Below are positions 12,201 through 22,990 of a DNA stretch of 64,000 bases, in pieces. The stretch lies in contig OX578281.1 of NCBI GenBank assembly GCA_951217055.1, positions 15,415,344 through 15,479,343 of the forward strand. Direction: 5' to 3'. Every line of letters starts with the position of its first letter. Position 1 is the first letter of the stretch. The notes beneath the pieces were generated by a model. The model was not told the DNA's origin and did no database searches. It saw only the letters and a program-made list of their open reading frames with translations. This stretch comes from Gerris lacustris. Lineage: Eukaryota; Arthropoda; Insecta; Hemiptera; Gerridae. Both the position numbers and the translations under genes were made by a program.

Positions 12201-12990
12201 TCATCTAATTACTTGATTGTCAGCCTCTCTAGTGTTCATCTAATACCTTCATTTATTTAATTGCTTGATTATTATCAGTCTCTCTAGTGTTCATCTAATA
12301 GCTTCATTCATCTAATTACTATATTATCAGTCTCTCAAGTGTTCATCTATTAGCTTCATTCGTCTTATTACTTGATTGTCAGCCTCTCTAGTGTTCATCT
12401 AATAGCTTCATTCATCTAATTACTTTATTATCAGTCTCTCAAGTGTTCATCTATTAGCTTCATTCATCTAATTACTTGATTATCAGCCTCTCTAGTGCTC
12501 ATCTAATACCTTCATTTATTTAATTGCTTGATTATTATCAGCCTCTCTAGTGATCATCTAATACATTCATTCTTCTAATTACTTGATTATCAGTCTCTCA
12601 AGTGTTCATCTATTAGCTTCATTCGTCTTATTACTTGATTTTCAGCCTCTCTAGTGTTCATCTAATAGCTTCATTCATTTAATTACTTGATTATCAGCCT
12701 CTCTAGTGATCATCTAATACATTCATTCTTCTAATTACTTGATTATCAGTCTCTCAAGTGTTCATCTATTAGCTTCATTCGTCTTATTACTTGATTGTCA
12801 GCCTCTCTAGTGTTCATCTAATAGCTTCATTCATTTAATTACTTGATTATCAGCCTCTCTAGTGATCATCTAATACATTCATTCATTTAATTACTTGATT
12901 ATCAGCCTCTCTAGTGATCATTTAATACATTCATTCTTCTAATTAGTTGATTATCAGCCCTCAAGTATTCATCTTATAGCTTCTTCATTC
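9211..12990 (+). repeat. 52-bp satellite array with higher-order repeats
   Basis: The array consists of a 52-bp monomer that includes TTCATCTAATTACTTGATTA and CAGCCTCTCTAGTG, repeated roughly 65-70 times. A variant monomer beginning TTCATTTATTTAATTGCTTG occurs at 10031, 10554, 10921, 11253, 11774, 12141, 12248 and 12511. Its spacing shows a longer period of about 1,221 bp made of 522 + 367 + 332 bp. The unique left flank (9211-9443) reappears inside the array at 10953-11185, offset 1,742 bp, so flank plus array were duplicated together. No protein is encoded. Confidence 0.95.
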
Positions 12991-13730
12991 ATTTTGTTAC
13001 GATTACCAGTCTTTCAAATTTATATAAAATTATTTAAATGTCAGCCTCTTATCTTGATCTAAGGCTTATATTATTGTTCGATTATCAGCTTCTTTAAATT
13101 ATTTTTCAAGTTTTTGGCAAATGAACTTCTTGCTTAGATCTACTAGAAGTAATAATAGCTTAACTACTTTAGGCTTCTGAAGAAATATTTTTGAGAAAGA
13201 TTAGTATACATACCACTTCTTTGTGAAAAATAGTTCAATTATTAAGTACATTAGAAAATACATATGTAACCAAAACGAGCTTGTTAGAAAAAAAAAAAAT
13301 TATAACTCCCTATTGAAAATTGACTTATCTTTCCAACGGTCGTTTTGAAATCTCTTATATCGTTAAGTAGATCATCATATTACATTGATAGGAAATTGTT
13401 TTCTTGATTTAACACTTTAGGAATATTGAGTATAAAAAAGTAGAACAATAGAATAATATTCATCCAAAATATTATTTACTGTGTGTCAGCAATTTAATAT
13501 ATAATAATATTTCGGCCAAGTTACGGCCTGTGGAATTCATCCAACCGAGATCATATAGGGTGTCCAACCAACCAGCTCAAGATAAGCAAGAATAATAGGC
13601 GTTCGGCCAAAAACAAATTATCACTGGAAAAAGGCTTGGAAAAAATCCTAAAAATGGGTTAAACAGGATATATTTATAGAGAATTCAATTCATTTACAGA
13701 GTATTTATTCTTCTTTTTACTGGCAGACCT
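12991..13730. other. No gene seen
   Basis: AT-rich DNA after the satellite. No features recognised. Confidence 0.45.
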
Positions 13731-14150
13731 AATTTTGCTTCCATGCTTACCGACGGTATAAACGGAGATATGTGATCATTCTGAAGAACGAAAATATTTC
13801 AAAAATTCCAAGACAAAAATACGTTTCAGTCATCATGGAACATTTTTGGTTCCATGTCATACTTGTCTGTCTGCCGCTCAATTTTTGCGAACCAACATAT
13901 ATCTTAAAAATTACATTTCCGATTTTAATGTAATTTGTATGGTAGGGCATAATTAGCCCATTTCATGGTTCCATATAAGTTGCAATCATCTGCGTTCATT
14001 TGTTTCTCTTTAACATGAGCACTAAAATAAATTTATTTATAGAATATCTTCAAAAGCACTCATCTAATTTTTATGAAATTTGGATGGTTTGACGAAAGTA
14101 TACCGCAGAATCACAGAATCTTCATCAAGAAGCATGTAAATTATTTAAGT
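13731..14150 (+). repeat. Dispersed repeat F1, copy 1 (partial)
   Basis: It shares phrases with 28020-28682 and 47860-49870: GATCATTCTGAAGAACGAA, AAAATTCCAAGACA, TTGCGAACCAACAT, CTTAAAAA, CCGATTTTAATG, GGTAGGGCATAATTAGCCC. The far terminus (GCTACACTAATTGG) seen in other copies is missing. No coding capacity. Confidence 0.7.
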
Positions 14151-14307
14151 AAAGAACCAATAACAATTCTTAATTAAAAAATCTAAAACTTACATTCAGA
14201 GTGTTATATACTATGCGGAATTCTCATCTCCGTAGAGATGAGTTTTTGACATTTACTATAACATTTTTTGTCTATCCAAATTATATTTTTTACCTGAACT
14301 ACGTCGT

Positions 14308-14790
14308 CGGGGGAGCCAGGGAGCCGAGCGTGTTAGGGCGCTCGCTCAGCTATCAATAAGTCGAGGCAACTCGAAGTCGTGGGTTCGATCCCGAGCCATG
14401 ATACTCTGAATTGCATCAATGATTCGCGGACGGTGCAGGGCGAGGGACACCTTTTAAGGGGACTCTTCCCCCACTCTTCGATGTGGGTCCGATCCGTGTC
14501 ATGACGATGTAATTTGTATCTATGGTTCGAGGACGGAGCAGGGCGAGGGACACCCTTTATGGGGACTCTTCCCCCACGCTTTGACCCACGCTTATATAGC
14601 TTACTAATGGACCACACCATACTCGCTTCGGCAGTACAATGTACAATTGTATGATGTGTGAAGTAGCTGGAACTCTCCACCACGGGGCGTAAAAAGGGCC
14701 TAAGTCATGGCCTAATTGCAAGGTTCGAACAAGTGGTTCGTCCTACCCGTTCTAGTAGGAAGTACTAGTACGTCGAATTCTATGAAATTT
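14308..14790 (+). mobile_element. tRNA-derived SINE, copy 1
   Basis: The head (about 14308-14397) has a tRNA-like layout ending in the perfect pol III B-box GGGTTCGATCCC. The body contains GGAGCAGGGCGAGGGACACC and ACTCGCTTCGGCAGTACAAT. It ends in a CTAGTAC-rich tail near 14755-14775. An inverted relative at 58662-58985 shares the body and tail, which shows an interspersed family. A 116-codon minus-strand frame across it is incidental. Confidence 0.7.
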
Positions 14791-14905
14791 AATACAAAAA
14801 TGATAAGGTAAATCATACCCCGAGGCAAAATTTAGAAATGAATTTCACCTCTAAATTTTAGGGCTCTGCCCCCCCCCCCCCCAACAATTAATAAACGCGA
14901 AAAAT
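14790..14905 (+). repeat. Fragment of repeat R3
   Basis: It contains AAATCATACCCCGAGGCAAAA and GAAATGAATTTCACCTCTAAA, matching the middle of the R3 copies at 44385-44985 and 52083-52700. It is followed by a C-run and AT-rich DNA. Confidence 0.6.
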
Positions 14906-15204
14906 ATATCTTTTAAGTACGATTCCGATTTTCATTAAAAATTCTAATATTGTATTTATTCAATTACGAATTTAACCATATAAGTTTTTCTAGAATATAC
15001 ACACGTAGCAATATACGCGAATATACGCGCGTTTAGCCGCGCTCAAGCTAAAGCTTTTACGGCTAATAAAAATTTATTTTTAAGTTCGAAATAAAAGAAA
15101 AACATGTTTGTAATTTTCCAAAATATTGTATACCTATCTTTTATGAAAAATGAATATTATTGTAATTGTATAAAAATAAATAAATTATTATTATTACGTA
15201 TGTT

Positions 15205-15775
15205 TTCCTATCCACACTTTAATTTGTTGTCCATCCGTGTCTTTCAACCTGGTTGAACATCATGCCTATACACACCCCAACCGGTTGACCTAACTATTAC
15301 TCTGCCCACAAATATCAAATGGTTTTGATGTCCTTTAACATGTTCAACTTGTAATTCGGTCTTTCAACCTGCCCATACACTGTCCAACTTCAATTACAAC
15401 ACAACCAAGTTGGACAACAAGTTAATGTGTATATGGGGCCCTTAAGGGTCCAATACTGTAACTTGTTATCCAACTGTGTCTTTCAAACGTGGATGAACAA
15501 CTTGCCTAAACACACTTAAATCTCCAACAGGTTGATCTAAATGTTTTGACGTCCTTCAATGTGGTTGTTCAATTTGTAATTCGGTCTCTCGAATGCCCAT
15601 ACACATTCCAGCAGGTTAACACTACATTATACTTGGCCTATAAATATCAAAAGGTTTTGACGTCCTTTTACGTGGTTTTTCAATTGTGTGATTCGGTCTC
15701 TCATTCTGCCCATACACTGTCTAACTTCAATACAACACAACCAAGTTGGGCAATAAGTTGAAGTGGGTATAGGGC
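15205..15775. repeat. Two tandem diverged copies of a palindrome-rich repeat
   Basis: Copies at about 15205-15442 and 15455-15775 share GTCTTTCAA, GGTTTTGA(T/C)GTCCTT, AATTCGGTCT, TGCCCATACACTGTC and ACAACACAACCAAGTTGG. Words such as CCAACTTGG and TGTGTATATGGG are partly inverted within each copy, which suggests foldback origin. No coding frame of interest. Confidence 0.7.
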
Positions 15776-17001
15776 TTCTTTAGATATTAAAAAAATCTGT
15801 ATTAAAATTTTAATTTCTCTTAACAAATGGTTTATTTATAACTATGTAAACGAGAAAGCTATATGGTTAGAGTTAGTCAGGCAGATTTTTAATAAGTGAA
15901 TTTTCGTGCTAACAAATTTTGTTTTGTGAATCTTCAAGAATGTGCGGTGGAGATATTCTCAACTGAGGTAAAGAAGTAAAAACTGTCTCTCCAGAACAGC
16001 TTTATTAAGTCGACACCGTAAGTAGTTGAATGCCGATTTCGCCTTAAAGAAGCTATTGTGGAGGCACATTTTTTAATACTTTACTTGAGTTTTGCGAATA
16101 CATTCGCTTTGAGTGGACGCTTTAACCGTAAAATGTATTTAGTAATGAATTGTGAAGCGGCAATAAAGATTTTGTAATAATTTTGATAAAATTGCACAAA
16201 TCTTGTCTTTTAACAGCTAATTCATACCTCATTAATGTCACTTCTCAAATTTACTTTTTTAAGTGGAAATTTACAATAAATTGAAGGACAAGTAATTTAT
16301 CTTTTTTAAATTCTTCCTAACAGTTCACAACAGTTAGGCTAAATTGACATTTTTAAATTAAGCCTTTAGGGAATGAAAGAAAAAGTTAATTTTGTATAAA
16401 CAAGACAATGTTGATACATTGAACAAGCAAGATAGCCTGCCCTCGAGGCACCCTTGCCTAATGTTTACATGAGACGTTTACAATTACTCTTTGTTTACTG
16501 TCCTTTCCCTTCTGCCCTAGGTTTTCTTCATTTTTTTCTGGCGTTAAGCCTTAACTAATTAGGCTTTAATTTCTTTTTTATAATATACAAAATATATTAT
16601 TTTAAATTATACAGTGTATCCTAAAATAGAGTATTATTGATAATTAGTATTACTTGTATTGTCATTATATAAAATATATGTTCTTTTTTCCATCACAGCT
16701 TTTCATGCTGATTGTGCTAATGGTCCCCAACAATTTTCTGGAATATTTAGCTCTATTTATACTACATTCGCACTATTTTTGGCTTTGTCGTTCTTTTTCT
16801 GTCTCTTACTTCTAGTGTCCACTTCTTTATAGTTTATATTTTGTTTCGCACTTCACTTTGGTCTTCCAGTTGGAATAGTTTTCTCTGCACTAATCACCAT
16901 TCACCACCACTCACTGTCTCTCATCTTCACTGTCTGTATAATCTTGATTATTTTCATCCTCGAATCTAAATATGGTATGCATAACATTAATTTTTACTTC
17001 T
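15776..17001. other. No clear gene
   Basis: AT-rich DNA. The right part may include decayed copia-like sequence continuing on the minus strand from 17560, but I could not identify motifs. Confidence 0.4.
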
Positions 17002-17009
17002 GTGTTTAG

Positions 17010-17285
17010 TAGAGGTGGGTAATTACTGTTATTTGTCGGTAACTGGTTATGACGTTCCCGCTCTTAAATGGTAACAGGTTCCTGGAATAGGTTATTTGAG
17101 AAAAAAAAGGTCGTTGGGAATTGATACCCGATGTGTGGGATCACTGTAAAGATCTTATCTATTTCAAATTCCCGGGCCTTAGCAAGAATTTAACAAGTAG
17201 TTTTCAATATTAGGTTATCTGAGGAATGTTTACCTTACAATAACAGGTAATTTTTAACTGCTACGTTATTTTCGACCCACCTCTA
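17010..17285. mobile_element. 276-bp hAT-type MITE with 8-bp target duplication
   Basis: The ends are TAGAGGTGGGT and its exact inverse ACCCACCTCTA. They are flanked by identical GTGTTTAG (17002-17009 and 17286-17293). The 8-bp duplication is the hAT signature. No transposase is encoded. Confidence 0.88.
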
Positions 17286-17559
17286 GTGTTTAGTAGCTTA
17301 CTACCTTTTTAACTTTGTGTTAAATTTTGACATCTAGTTACTCTGTCACTTTATTTTTTAGAAACTTCTCTTTTTTTTGTTTTTTTTTTTTGTTTTAGGA
17401 TCAAATAATCTTCAAAAAGCGTTCCTGCACTTAAAATACTCAATGCAATTTCCACCCGAGTAATGGGATCAAACTTCCTACGTTTAGTGAATTTGTTTTC
17501 TGGTGTGATTTTGTAATTTTCCTTAAACTGTGTTCTATTTTTGATAAAAGCAGAATGCA

Positions 17560-17906
17560 GACTGCTTCGGTCCAGAATTTTAGGGGTAATTCTGATTCGA
17601 TCGATAAAGCCCTATCTCCCTCAACTATTGTTCCATTGATCTTTCCGCTACCCCATTAGCTTTAGATGAATAAGCCGCTGTTTATTGTTGTTCTATTCCT
17701 AATCCCTGAAGTAGTTTGCTTATCTCCCACAAATTCTGTCTCACTATCACATCTTATTCTTTTAACTTTTCTTTCATGGTTGTTCTCTGCCCACATTATA
17801 AACTCTTCTTAGTTTGTTTATCCTTCCATTCACGAATTCTGTCCCATTATCACATCTTATTTATTATCACATCTTATTCTTTCAACTTACATTCATAGTT
17901 GTTACT
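17560..17906 (-). pseudogene. Decayed Ty1/copia integrase fragment (downstream part)
   Basis: Reading the minus strand, near 17830 the frame gives IRCDNGTEFVNGR, matching the conserved integrase segment around the second catalytic Asp of copia elements. At about 17640-17690 it gives TAAYSSKANGVAER, matching the [ST]-x-x-Y-[ST]-x-x-x-N-G-V-A-E-R block before the catalytic Glu region. Several stops and frame changes show it is dead. It belongs with 19673-20400; the RTE insertion splits the two parts. Confidence 0.75.
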
Positions 17907-17907
17907 T
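17854..17907. repeat. Left 54-bp target-site duplication of the RTE-like LINE
   Basis: It is identical over 54 bases to 19619-19672 and lies directly next to the TAGA microsatellite tail of the LINE. It is unusually long for a target duplication. Confidence 0.9.
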
Positions 17908-19618
17908 AGATAGATAGATAGATAGATAACCATTTATTGCCACAATTTACAATATAAGTATACAATATTAATTTTTCTTATAATATGGTGTAGCAACTCG
18001 GCAATTTGCCGTGGTGCCCACGAAGGGGTTTGGAGGTTACATAGTGATCACATTTTGGTGTGTAATATAAGTTGTAGATTACATATACTGTATATATACA
18101 TTTTTAATTTAATTATAATTTTTTTAAAAAACACATTTGTACTATGCGCATAGCGTTGACCTGATATTTTAACTTAAAATTATTTACTTCTTGAAATAAA
18201 AATAACTTTATATAAAAACTAAAAAAGGAAAAACGAGTGATATCGTTATGATTAAGCATTATTTTTGATTTGCTGTGTTTAAAAATAAAAATTTACATAA
18301 GACTAAAAAGAAAAAAGATAGTTATTTTTTTATTTTTTTTTTTTTTTTAGTTACTTTTATTACTTCTTTAATATTATTTAGTTTGTAATTATTGTTTAGT
18401 TGCTCGTACTGGTGCTTGAGGCGTTACTTTATAACCAGACATTCACGTAGACATCTTTCATGCGGTCCCATTCCTTTCTGTCTAGAGCTACCCTTGGCCA
18501 GGTCTCTCCACCACAGCTTCTCCTCATTTCTTCATCCCACCTGATCTTGGGTCGTCCTCTTCTTCTCTTTCTATCTCTAGGATACCACTGGAGCATTCTG
18601 TATGTCCACCTCTCGTCCTTAACTCTGGCGATGTGCCCTGCCCATTTCCATTTTCTTTCTAACATCGCTTTACCTATGTCCACTAATCCCGTTTCTTTTC
18701 TTAGCCACTCATTGCTTTTCTTATCCTTCCAGGTAATCCCCATCATGCTGCGTTCCATTCGTCTTTGTGTGATTCTCATTTTATTAATTATACTTTTGGG
18801 TAAGGACCACGTTTCTACTCCGTATATGAGAACTGGTAACACGCATTTTTGCCACAGCTTGGTTTTTAACTCAATTGGCACTTTTGATTTGAATAAAGTT
18901 CTTAACTTATTATACGAGCTCCAGCCTAAAGCGATTCTGCGCCTCACTTCGTTTTCCTCGTTACAATTATTATGGATGGACTGTCCCAAGTAAATATACT
19001 CTTCTACTGTGTCGATGTCTGTATTATTAATTTTTATCACTTGTGGTTCCGCATTTACAAACATAGTTTTTGTTTTCTTCGGGTTTATGCTCAGGCCCAC
19101 GTTGCTGACCGTTTCTATTAATTCTTCGAGCATGATTTCAATTTCCTCTATGTTACTTCCTAGTAGGACAATGTCATCTGCAAATTTAAGAATATTTAAT
19201 TTAGAGCCATTAATATTAAGTCCGTAGCGGTTCCACTCTAGGTTTCTACACGCCCTGTCTAGCACTGCAGTGAATATTTTGGCCGAAAGGATGTCACCTT
19301 GCCTAGTTCCCCTATTTATATTGATTTTTGAAATTTGGCCTCTATGCTCAATATTTAATTTTGCTCCGCTATATATATATTTTATCAGTGCTATATACTT
19401 ACTATCGATTCCTGTTTCTTGGAGAGTTCTAATTATTTCTTCTTTTATTAGGGAATCAAATGCTTTCTGAAAGTCGACGAATGCAACCACGAGGGGAAAA
19501 TCGTAGAGTTTTGCTGCTTTTATTGTTTGTTTTAGAACAAAAATGTTGTCGATGGTCGAGAAGTTCGTCCTGAATCCGACTTGGTTTATTTCTAAGCTTT
19601 CGTCCAGTTGCTTTGCCA
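17908..19618 (-). mobile_element. 5'-truncated RTE-like LINE insertion
   Basis: The insertion lies between two identical 54-bp copies of its copia target. Its 3' end on the minus strand is a (TAGA)n microsatellite (17907-17928), a known feature of RTE-type elements. About 500 bp of AT-rich 3' sequence separates this tail from the stop codon at 18429. The 5' end is cut within the reverse-transcriptase domain exactly at the target duplication, as in aborted target-primed reverse transcription. Its uninterrupted frame suggests it is fairly young. Confidence 0.9.
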
Positions 19619-19619
19619 A
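18429..19619 (-). CDS. Reverse transcriptase, C-terminal part, RTE-like LINE
   Basis: About 396 codons are open without interruption up to the stop. The frame enters from the truncated 5' end, so the first codon (TTG) is not a true start. Recognisable reverse-transcriptase blocks are NQVGFR (about residues 12-17), VAFVDFQKAFDS with the first catalytic Asp (45-56), RGTRQGDILSAKIF (103-116) and the catalytic FADD (146-149). A thumb-like region and a basic C-terminal tail (KRRRGRPKIRWDEE) follow; this tail is typical of RTE-like and related LINE proteins. The endonuclease and N-terminal fingers are missing because of the truncation. It would act on its own RNA in nuclear target-primed reverse transcription but is incomplete here. 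Confidence 0.93.
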   Translation of the reverse strand: MAKQLDESLEINQVGFRTNFSTIDNIFVLKQTIKAAKLYDFPLVVAFVDFQKAFDSLIKEEIIRTLQETGIDSKYIALIKYIYSGAKLNIEHRGQISKININRGTRQGDILSAKIFTAVLDRACRNLEWNRYGLNINGSKLNILKFADDIVLLGSNIEEIEIMLEELIETVSNVGLSINPKKTKTMFVNAEPQVIKINNTDIDTVEEYIYLGQSIHNNCNEENEVRRRIALGWSSYNKLRTLFKSKVPIELKTKLWQKCVLPVLIYGVETWSLPKSIINKMRITQRRMERSMMGITWKDKKSNEWLRKETGLVDIGKAMLERKWKWAGHIARVKDERWTYRMLQWYPRDRKRRRGRPKIRWDEEMRRSCGGETWPRVALDRKEWDRMKDVYVNVWL

Positions 19620-19672
19620 TCTTATTTATTATCACATCTTATTCTTTCAACTTACATTCATAGTTGTTACTT
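19619..19672. repeat. Right 54-bp target-site duplication of the RTE-like LINE
   Basis: Partner of 17854-17907, identical. Beyond it the copia target resumes with TGCCCACATT. Confidence 0.9.
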
Positions 19673-20092
19673 GCCCACATTAATTATAATGTTTCAGATT
19701 TTTCTCTTAAGAAATATGTTAAGATCTTCTTGCAATAATCATCTTCTATTATGTACTAAAATGTATCTAGAAATTCCCATAGATTCCTCCTCTATAGGTC
19801 ACACTAAATATACATCAATTAGCTCTAGTCTTTTCTTACACTGACCTTCCATAACTGGCTTGAAAACTTTCCTTGCCTTTTTAGCCGTAACACAAGCCAC
19901 GCATTCTCCCATTTTATACACTTTATCAATTTTTAAATTTCTCACTATTTTATAATTAATTAGGTGATCTAGGTACCCTTCATTAAAATGTAATAGTCGT
20001 TTATGGCAGGTATCTCTAGATGCCATTGGTGCATATTCATACATAAACTTTTCAGACAATATATACAAATCATTCATGCGTTCAGCTCTCAA
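19673..20092 (-). pseudogene. Decayed Ty1/copia polyprotein: pre-integrase zinc finger and start of integrase
   Basis: The frame at 19799-20092 has the HHCC-type arrangement of the copia pre-integrase domain: CHKRLLHFNEGYLDHL, then about 20 residues on, GECVACVTAKKARKVF. It continues into LELIDVYLV, matching the ELIH-x-D start of the integrase core. Stops and frameshifts follow. The protease region lies just upstream on the minus strand (20222-20400). Confidence 0.8.
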
Positions 20093-20221
20093 AACACTCT
20101 GATAATTTACATTTTAACAATTCCACACTCATTATCTAATCTCACATTCTGATCTTTTTTAGTTAACATCATTACAGATATGAGTTTACTCTTTAGTTAG
20201 GGTACTAGTAGATTAGAACAT

Positions 20222-20720
20222 CCCTCAGATGGTAGTCAGGTGTCCTAATATCTTAATCGTGACCACTCCGATCCCCTTTGCTCGTATGATACCGTTGTCA
20301 GGTAGCCTTATTTTCCTCATACTGCTTCTCATATTAGTCATAATATTATTATCGTGGGTCATGTGGCTGTTTGCACCGCTATCTACAATCCAATTTGTTT
20401 TTCCCTATTTCTATCGTTACTATACTCATTTCTGGCAGCAGTCCACGCAATGTCGCATGACTCCTCATCCTCGTCACTTTCTGATTCACTCTTTGAAAAA
20501 TTGCATATTGCTTTTTTTATTGCTTGGGTTAAACCTTGGGTTATCCTTAGCTATGTGTGTGGTTTTTGAACAGATAAAAACTTTCCGTTTCTAATACGTA
20601 CTAGGACCATTTGTCATTGTGCACTAGTCTGCCTTTACTTCTACATGCTTTTTCTGTCTCTCTTCTTCAAGTCTAAAGCTTCTTCGAATATTGTGCATCT
20701 GAATTGCCTACGGCGAGATG
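20222..20720 (-). pseudogene. Decayed Ty1/copia protease region
   Basis: Minus-strand translation around 20340-20400 reads NWIVDSGANSHMTHDNN, the copia aspartic protease active site (D-S-G-A-x-x-H). It is followed by RLPDNG and KGIGVVTIKI as in copia proteases. The upstream part (20401-20720) is broken by stops; a basic-acidic linker is visible but no intact CCHC zinc knuckle. Open plus-strand frames over this region are shadows. Confidence 0.8.
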
Positions 20721-20940
20721 CCACATTGCATTGCGATACTAGCTGAGCGTGCATAATTAAAAGTCAATGAGTCATTAAACAGCTGATAGTTACAATAAAC
20801 ATTTTAATTTATAAACTGCTAACATCGGATCAAAAATTGTAATACATATTTCTGATTTTAAATTAAAAAGCTTTTTTTTCCCCCTGTTTTTTATTTTACC
20901 CCCCTCTTAAATGAAAATATGACAAAATTGAACATCATCA

Positions 20941-21240
20941 ACAGCTTGGGTTTCCGGTGAAATCTGCGTCACGAAGGGGTTGAAATCCGACGTTTCGCTT
21001 CCACTACTGGAAGCATCTTCAGAGGTGTGGTGCATCGTGGTGTTGACCCGAAGCAAACATACGATAAACTGACGACTGGAGAGAAGAACGGCGTATTTAT
21101 ACTGGTTTCCTAAACCTTAGATTGTACCTGGGTTTTTCATTACTCTGGGTGATCCTTTGTGGGGATGATGCAATCACGCAGGTACTGCCTTTGAACCCAA
21201 GATGTTTATGACGAATCTACCCGCGGAAGCCAACGGACCA
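20941..21240 (+). mobile_element. Repeat R2, uninterrupted copy, with hammerhead-like core
   Basis: It matches 7034-7147 plus 8260-8420. On the minus strand at 20992-21022 it has CTGAAGA, a 7-bp stem with loop GTAG, then GAAAC. CGTC and GACG follow (plus-strand 20989-20992 and 20967-20970) and could pair as a third stem. The base expected to be U before a hammerhead cleavage site is C here, so self-cleavage is doubtful. Confidence 0.7.
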
Positions 21241-21339
21241 AGTTAAAAGTGAACATGACCAACGACACATGGCTTTCCAACGACATGCATTATGACGCAT
21301 ATTCTGTCGATTTTTTTTTTTTTTTTTGGGGGGGGGGAC

Positions 21340-21500
21340 CTTTTTTTATTTTTTTAAATGCCTATTGCCAAGTGGTGCCATGTCGAACTTAGTCAACTAC
21401 ATATTTTTAAACGCCACCAAAAGATTAATTTGTACACAAAATTCCAGCTTAATATTAGTCAGACACTTTTTTGCACGCTATCTCCTGATCAATTTATCCT
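21340..21500 (-). repeat. Solo arm of foldback element R4
   Basis: It matches the right arm at 27030-27159: CCTATTGCCA, AAAGATTAA, ACAAAATTC, AGCTT, TTAGTCAGACA, TTTTTTGCA and GCTATC near the tip. No matching opposite arm was found, so it is a partial copy. Confidence 0.7.
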
Positions 21501-21560
21501 TTTATTGCTGTAGACTAAGAAAAGCTAGACTTAACTTGGCCCTTATAATAATAACTGACT

Positions 21561-21656
21561 CTTGATCACTAAGATGTCACTATTCTTGATCACTAAGATG
21601 TCACTATTCTTGATCACTAAGATGTCACTATTCTTGATCACTAAGACGTCACTATT
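21561..21656 (+). repeat. 24-bp minisatellite, four copies
   Basis: The unit TCTTGATCACTAAGATGTCA plus CTAT is repeated four times with one substitution (AAGACG in the last copy). Confidence 0.9.
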
Positions 21657-22329
21657 CTTTGCATACATTTGCTTAATCGGATCTATTATCAACGATTAAT
21701 AGCCTTGAAGACTTTATTGTCTACTATATCTTTGTTAAAGCTTCAAGTCGATAAAGCAGCCAGTTAACCTACTTCACTTTAACTCTTTGTTAAGTGCTAC
21801 TGAAGAGGTATGATAAGACGAAAGAATGAAGCTTATAGCCACTTAATATAGACCAAGAGGCACTTTTTAACACCTACTTGAACCACTAAATCTCCGATCC
21901 ACTCTATTTAAAAGAGTGTCCAAAGTAGCTGTGTTTATTAAAAGCTCGAGTTATTCAGTCCATTAGTAATTTGAAAATTCAATCGAATTTTATTTAGCAT
22001 AAAACCCGGTTAGATCTCATTAATTGAAAAAAAAAGAATGAGATCATTTATCTAGCTTTATATTGTTCATTGAAATGATAAAGGAATCGTTTTAGCTGTT
22101 TTCAAATGGACATAATTAACTTTAAAAACCATTCTATTGTATAGTTTGAAATAATGTCGTGTAGTTCTTATACACTTCAGAGAGATTATAATCCAAATAT
22201 ATATGAAACAAAGATAATGTTTTTGAAAACTAGCTAATTATCATTTAATCTTAAAATGAAGTTTTGAACCTGACACATCTGATTTTATTTGAGTGTTATC
22301 ATGCTGTTTTGAGTTTATGTTTTTAAAGT
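21657..22329. other. No gene seen
   Basis: AT-rich spacer; nothing recognised. Confidence 0.45.
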
Positions 22330-22990
22330 ATCATTATTAACCCCCCCCCCCCCCCTTTTTAAATAAAATGTATACATCTATACATAATATTACGATTCGA
22401 ATTTAGGTTTCTGGTAGTATTTATAATACGTGTATGGTATATGGTGAAAAATTTCTTCCTCCTCTATTTCTCTTAGCGAAGAAGTGGGCTCCCTGTTAAG
22501 TAGCGAATGTAAATGCAAATGAAATCGTATGTATATGCAAATCAGAGATGCGGTGGAAAAACCAACACTACTCACACGTACGCTCACAACTCTTTGTGTC
22601 GTTGAAGAGAAAAAAGGGGGGAGAGGAGTTTTCTGTATAAGACATTATTATACGCGTGTCAATGTGTTAAGGCAATGTATGAGAGGGGGGAAGGCCTCTT
22701 ATATTGTGTGTGTTAATGTCTTTGTATGGATATTCTTGGGTGTCTGTGTAGTATCACCTTTGTGTGTAAGTAAAAGTTTGTTTTTTTTATCTGCAGGGAA
22801 TGTATATGAGGTTTGTATGTTAGGTCTAGGGATAAGAAGAGGGTAGGATGGAGGAAGGAGTGGGGGGAGCATGGGAAGGGAGTGGGGGGGAGCATGGGTT
22901 GAATCTGATGGTATAAGTTGAAAAGTTTGAAAATTCGCCTCCTTTACTCCCCAAACTTGGTTTTTCTGTTTTCCCAATCTCATCCCTATT
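22330..22990. other. Compositionally distinct stretch with a C-run, octamers and purine blocks
   Basis: A C-run (about 22340-22355) precedes a stretch richer in G+C than its surroundings. It contains two ATGCAAAT octamers (22513-22520 and 22535-22542), a GAGAGGGGGGAAGG-type purine block and TGTGTGTT-rich DNA. Overlapping open frames of 60-105 codons occur on both strands but have no domains. It could be regulatory or an untranslated exon. Confidence 0.25.

Noticed and set aside
14333..14683. 116-codon minus-strand frame
   Set aside because: It lies across a SINE with a pol III B-box; no splice or domain support.
18460..19844. Plus-strand open frames over the RTE-like LINE
   Set aside because: They lie opposite the uninterrupted reverse-transcriptase frame and have no domain of their own.
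20229..20594. 121-codon and 71-codon plus-strand frames
   Set aside because: They are the opposite strand of the copia protease region, whose D-S-G-A-x-x-H motif decides the coding strand.
21561..21656. Direct repeats that could suggest a CRISPR array
   Set aside because: The repeats are contiguous without unique spacers, and the genome is clearly animal. The same holds for the arrays at 23938, 27487, 46788 and 53935.
22529..22983. 105-codon plus-strand and 94-codon minus-strand frames
   Set aside because: Low-complexity sequence open on both strands with no domains or splice sites.
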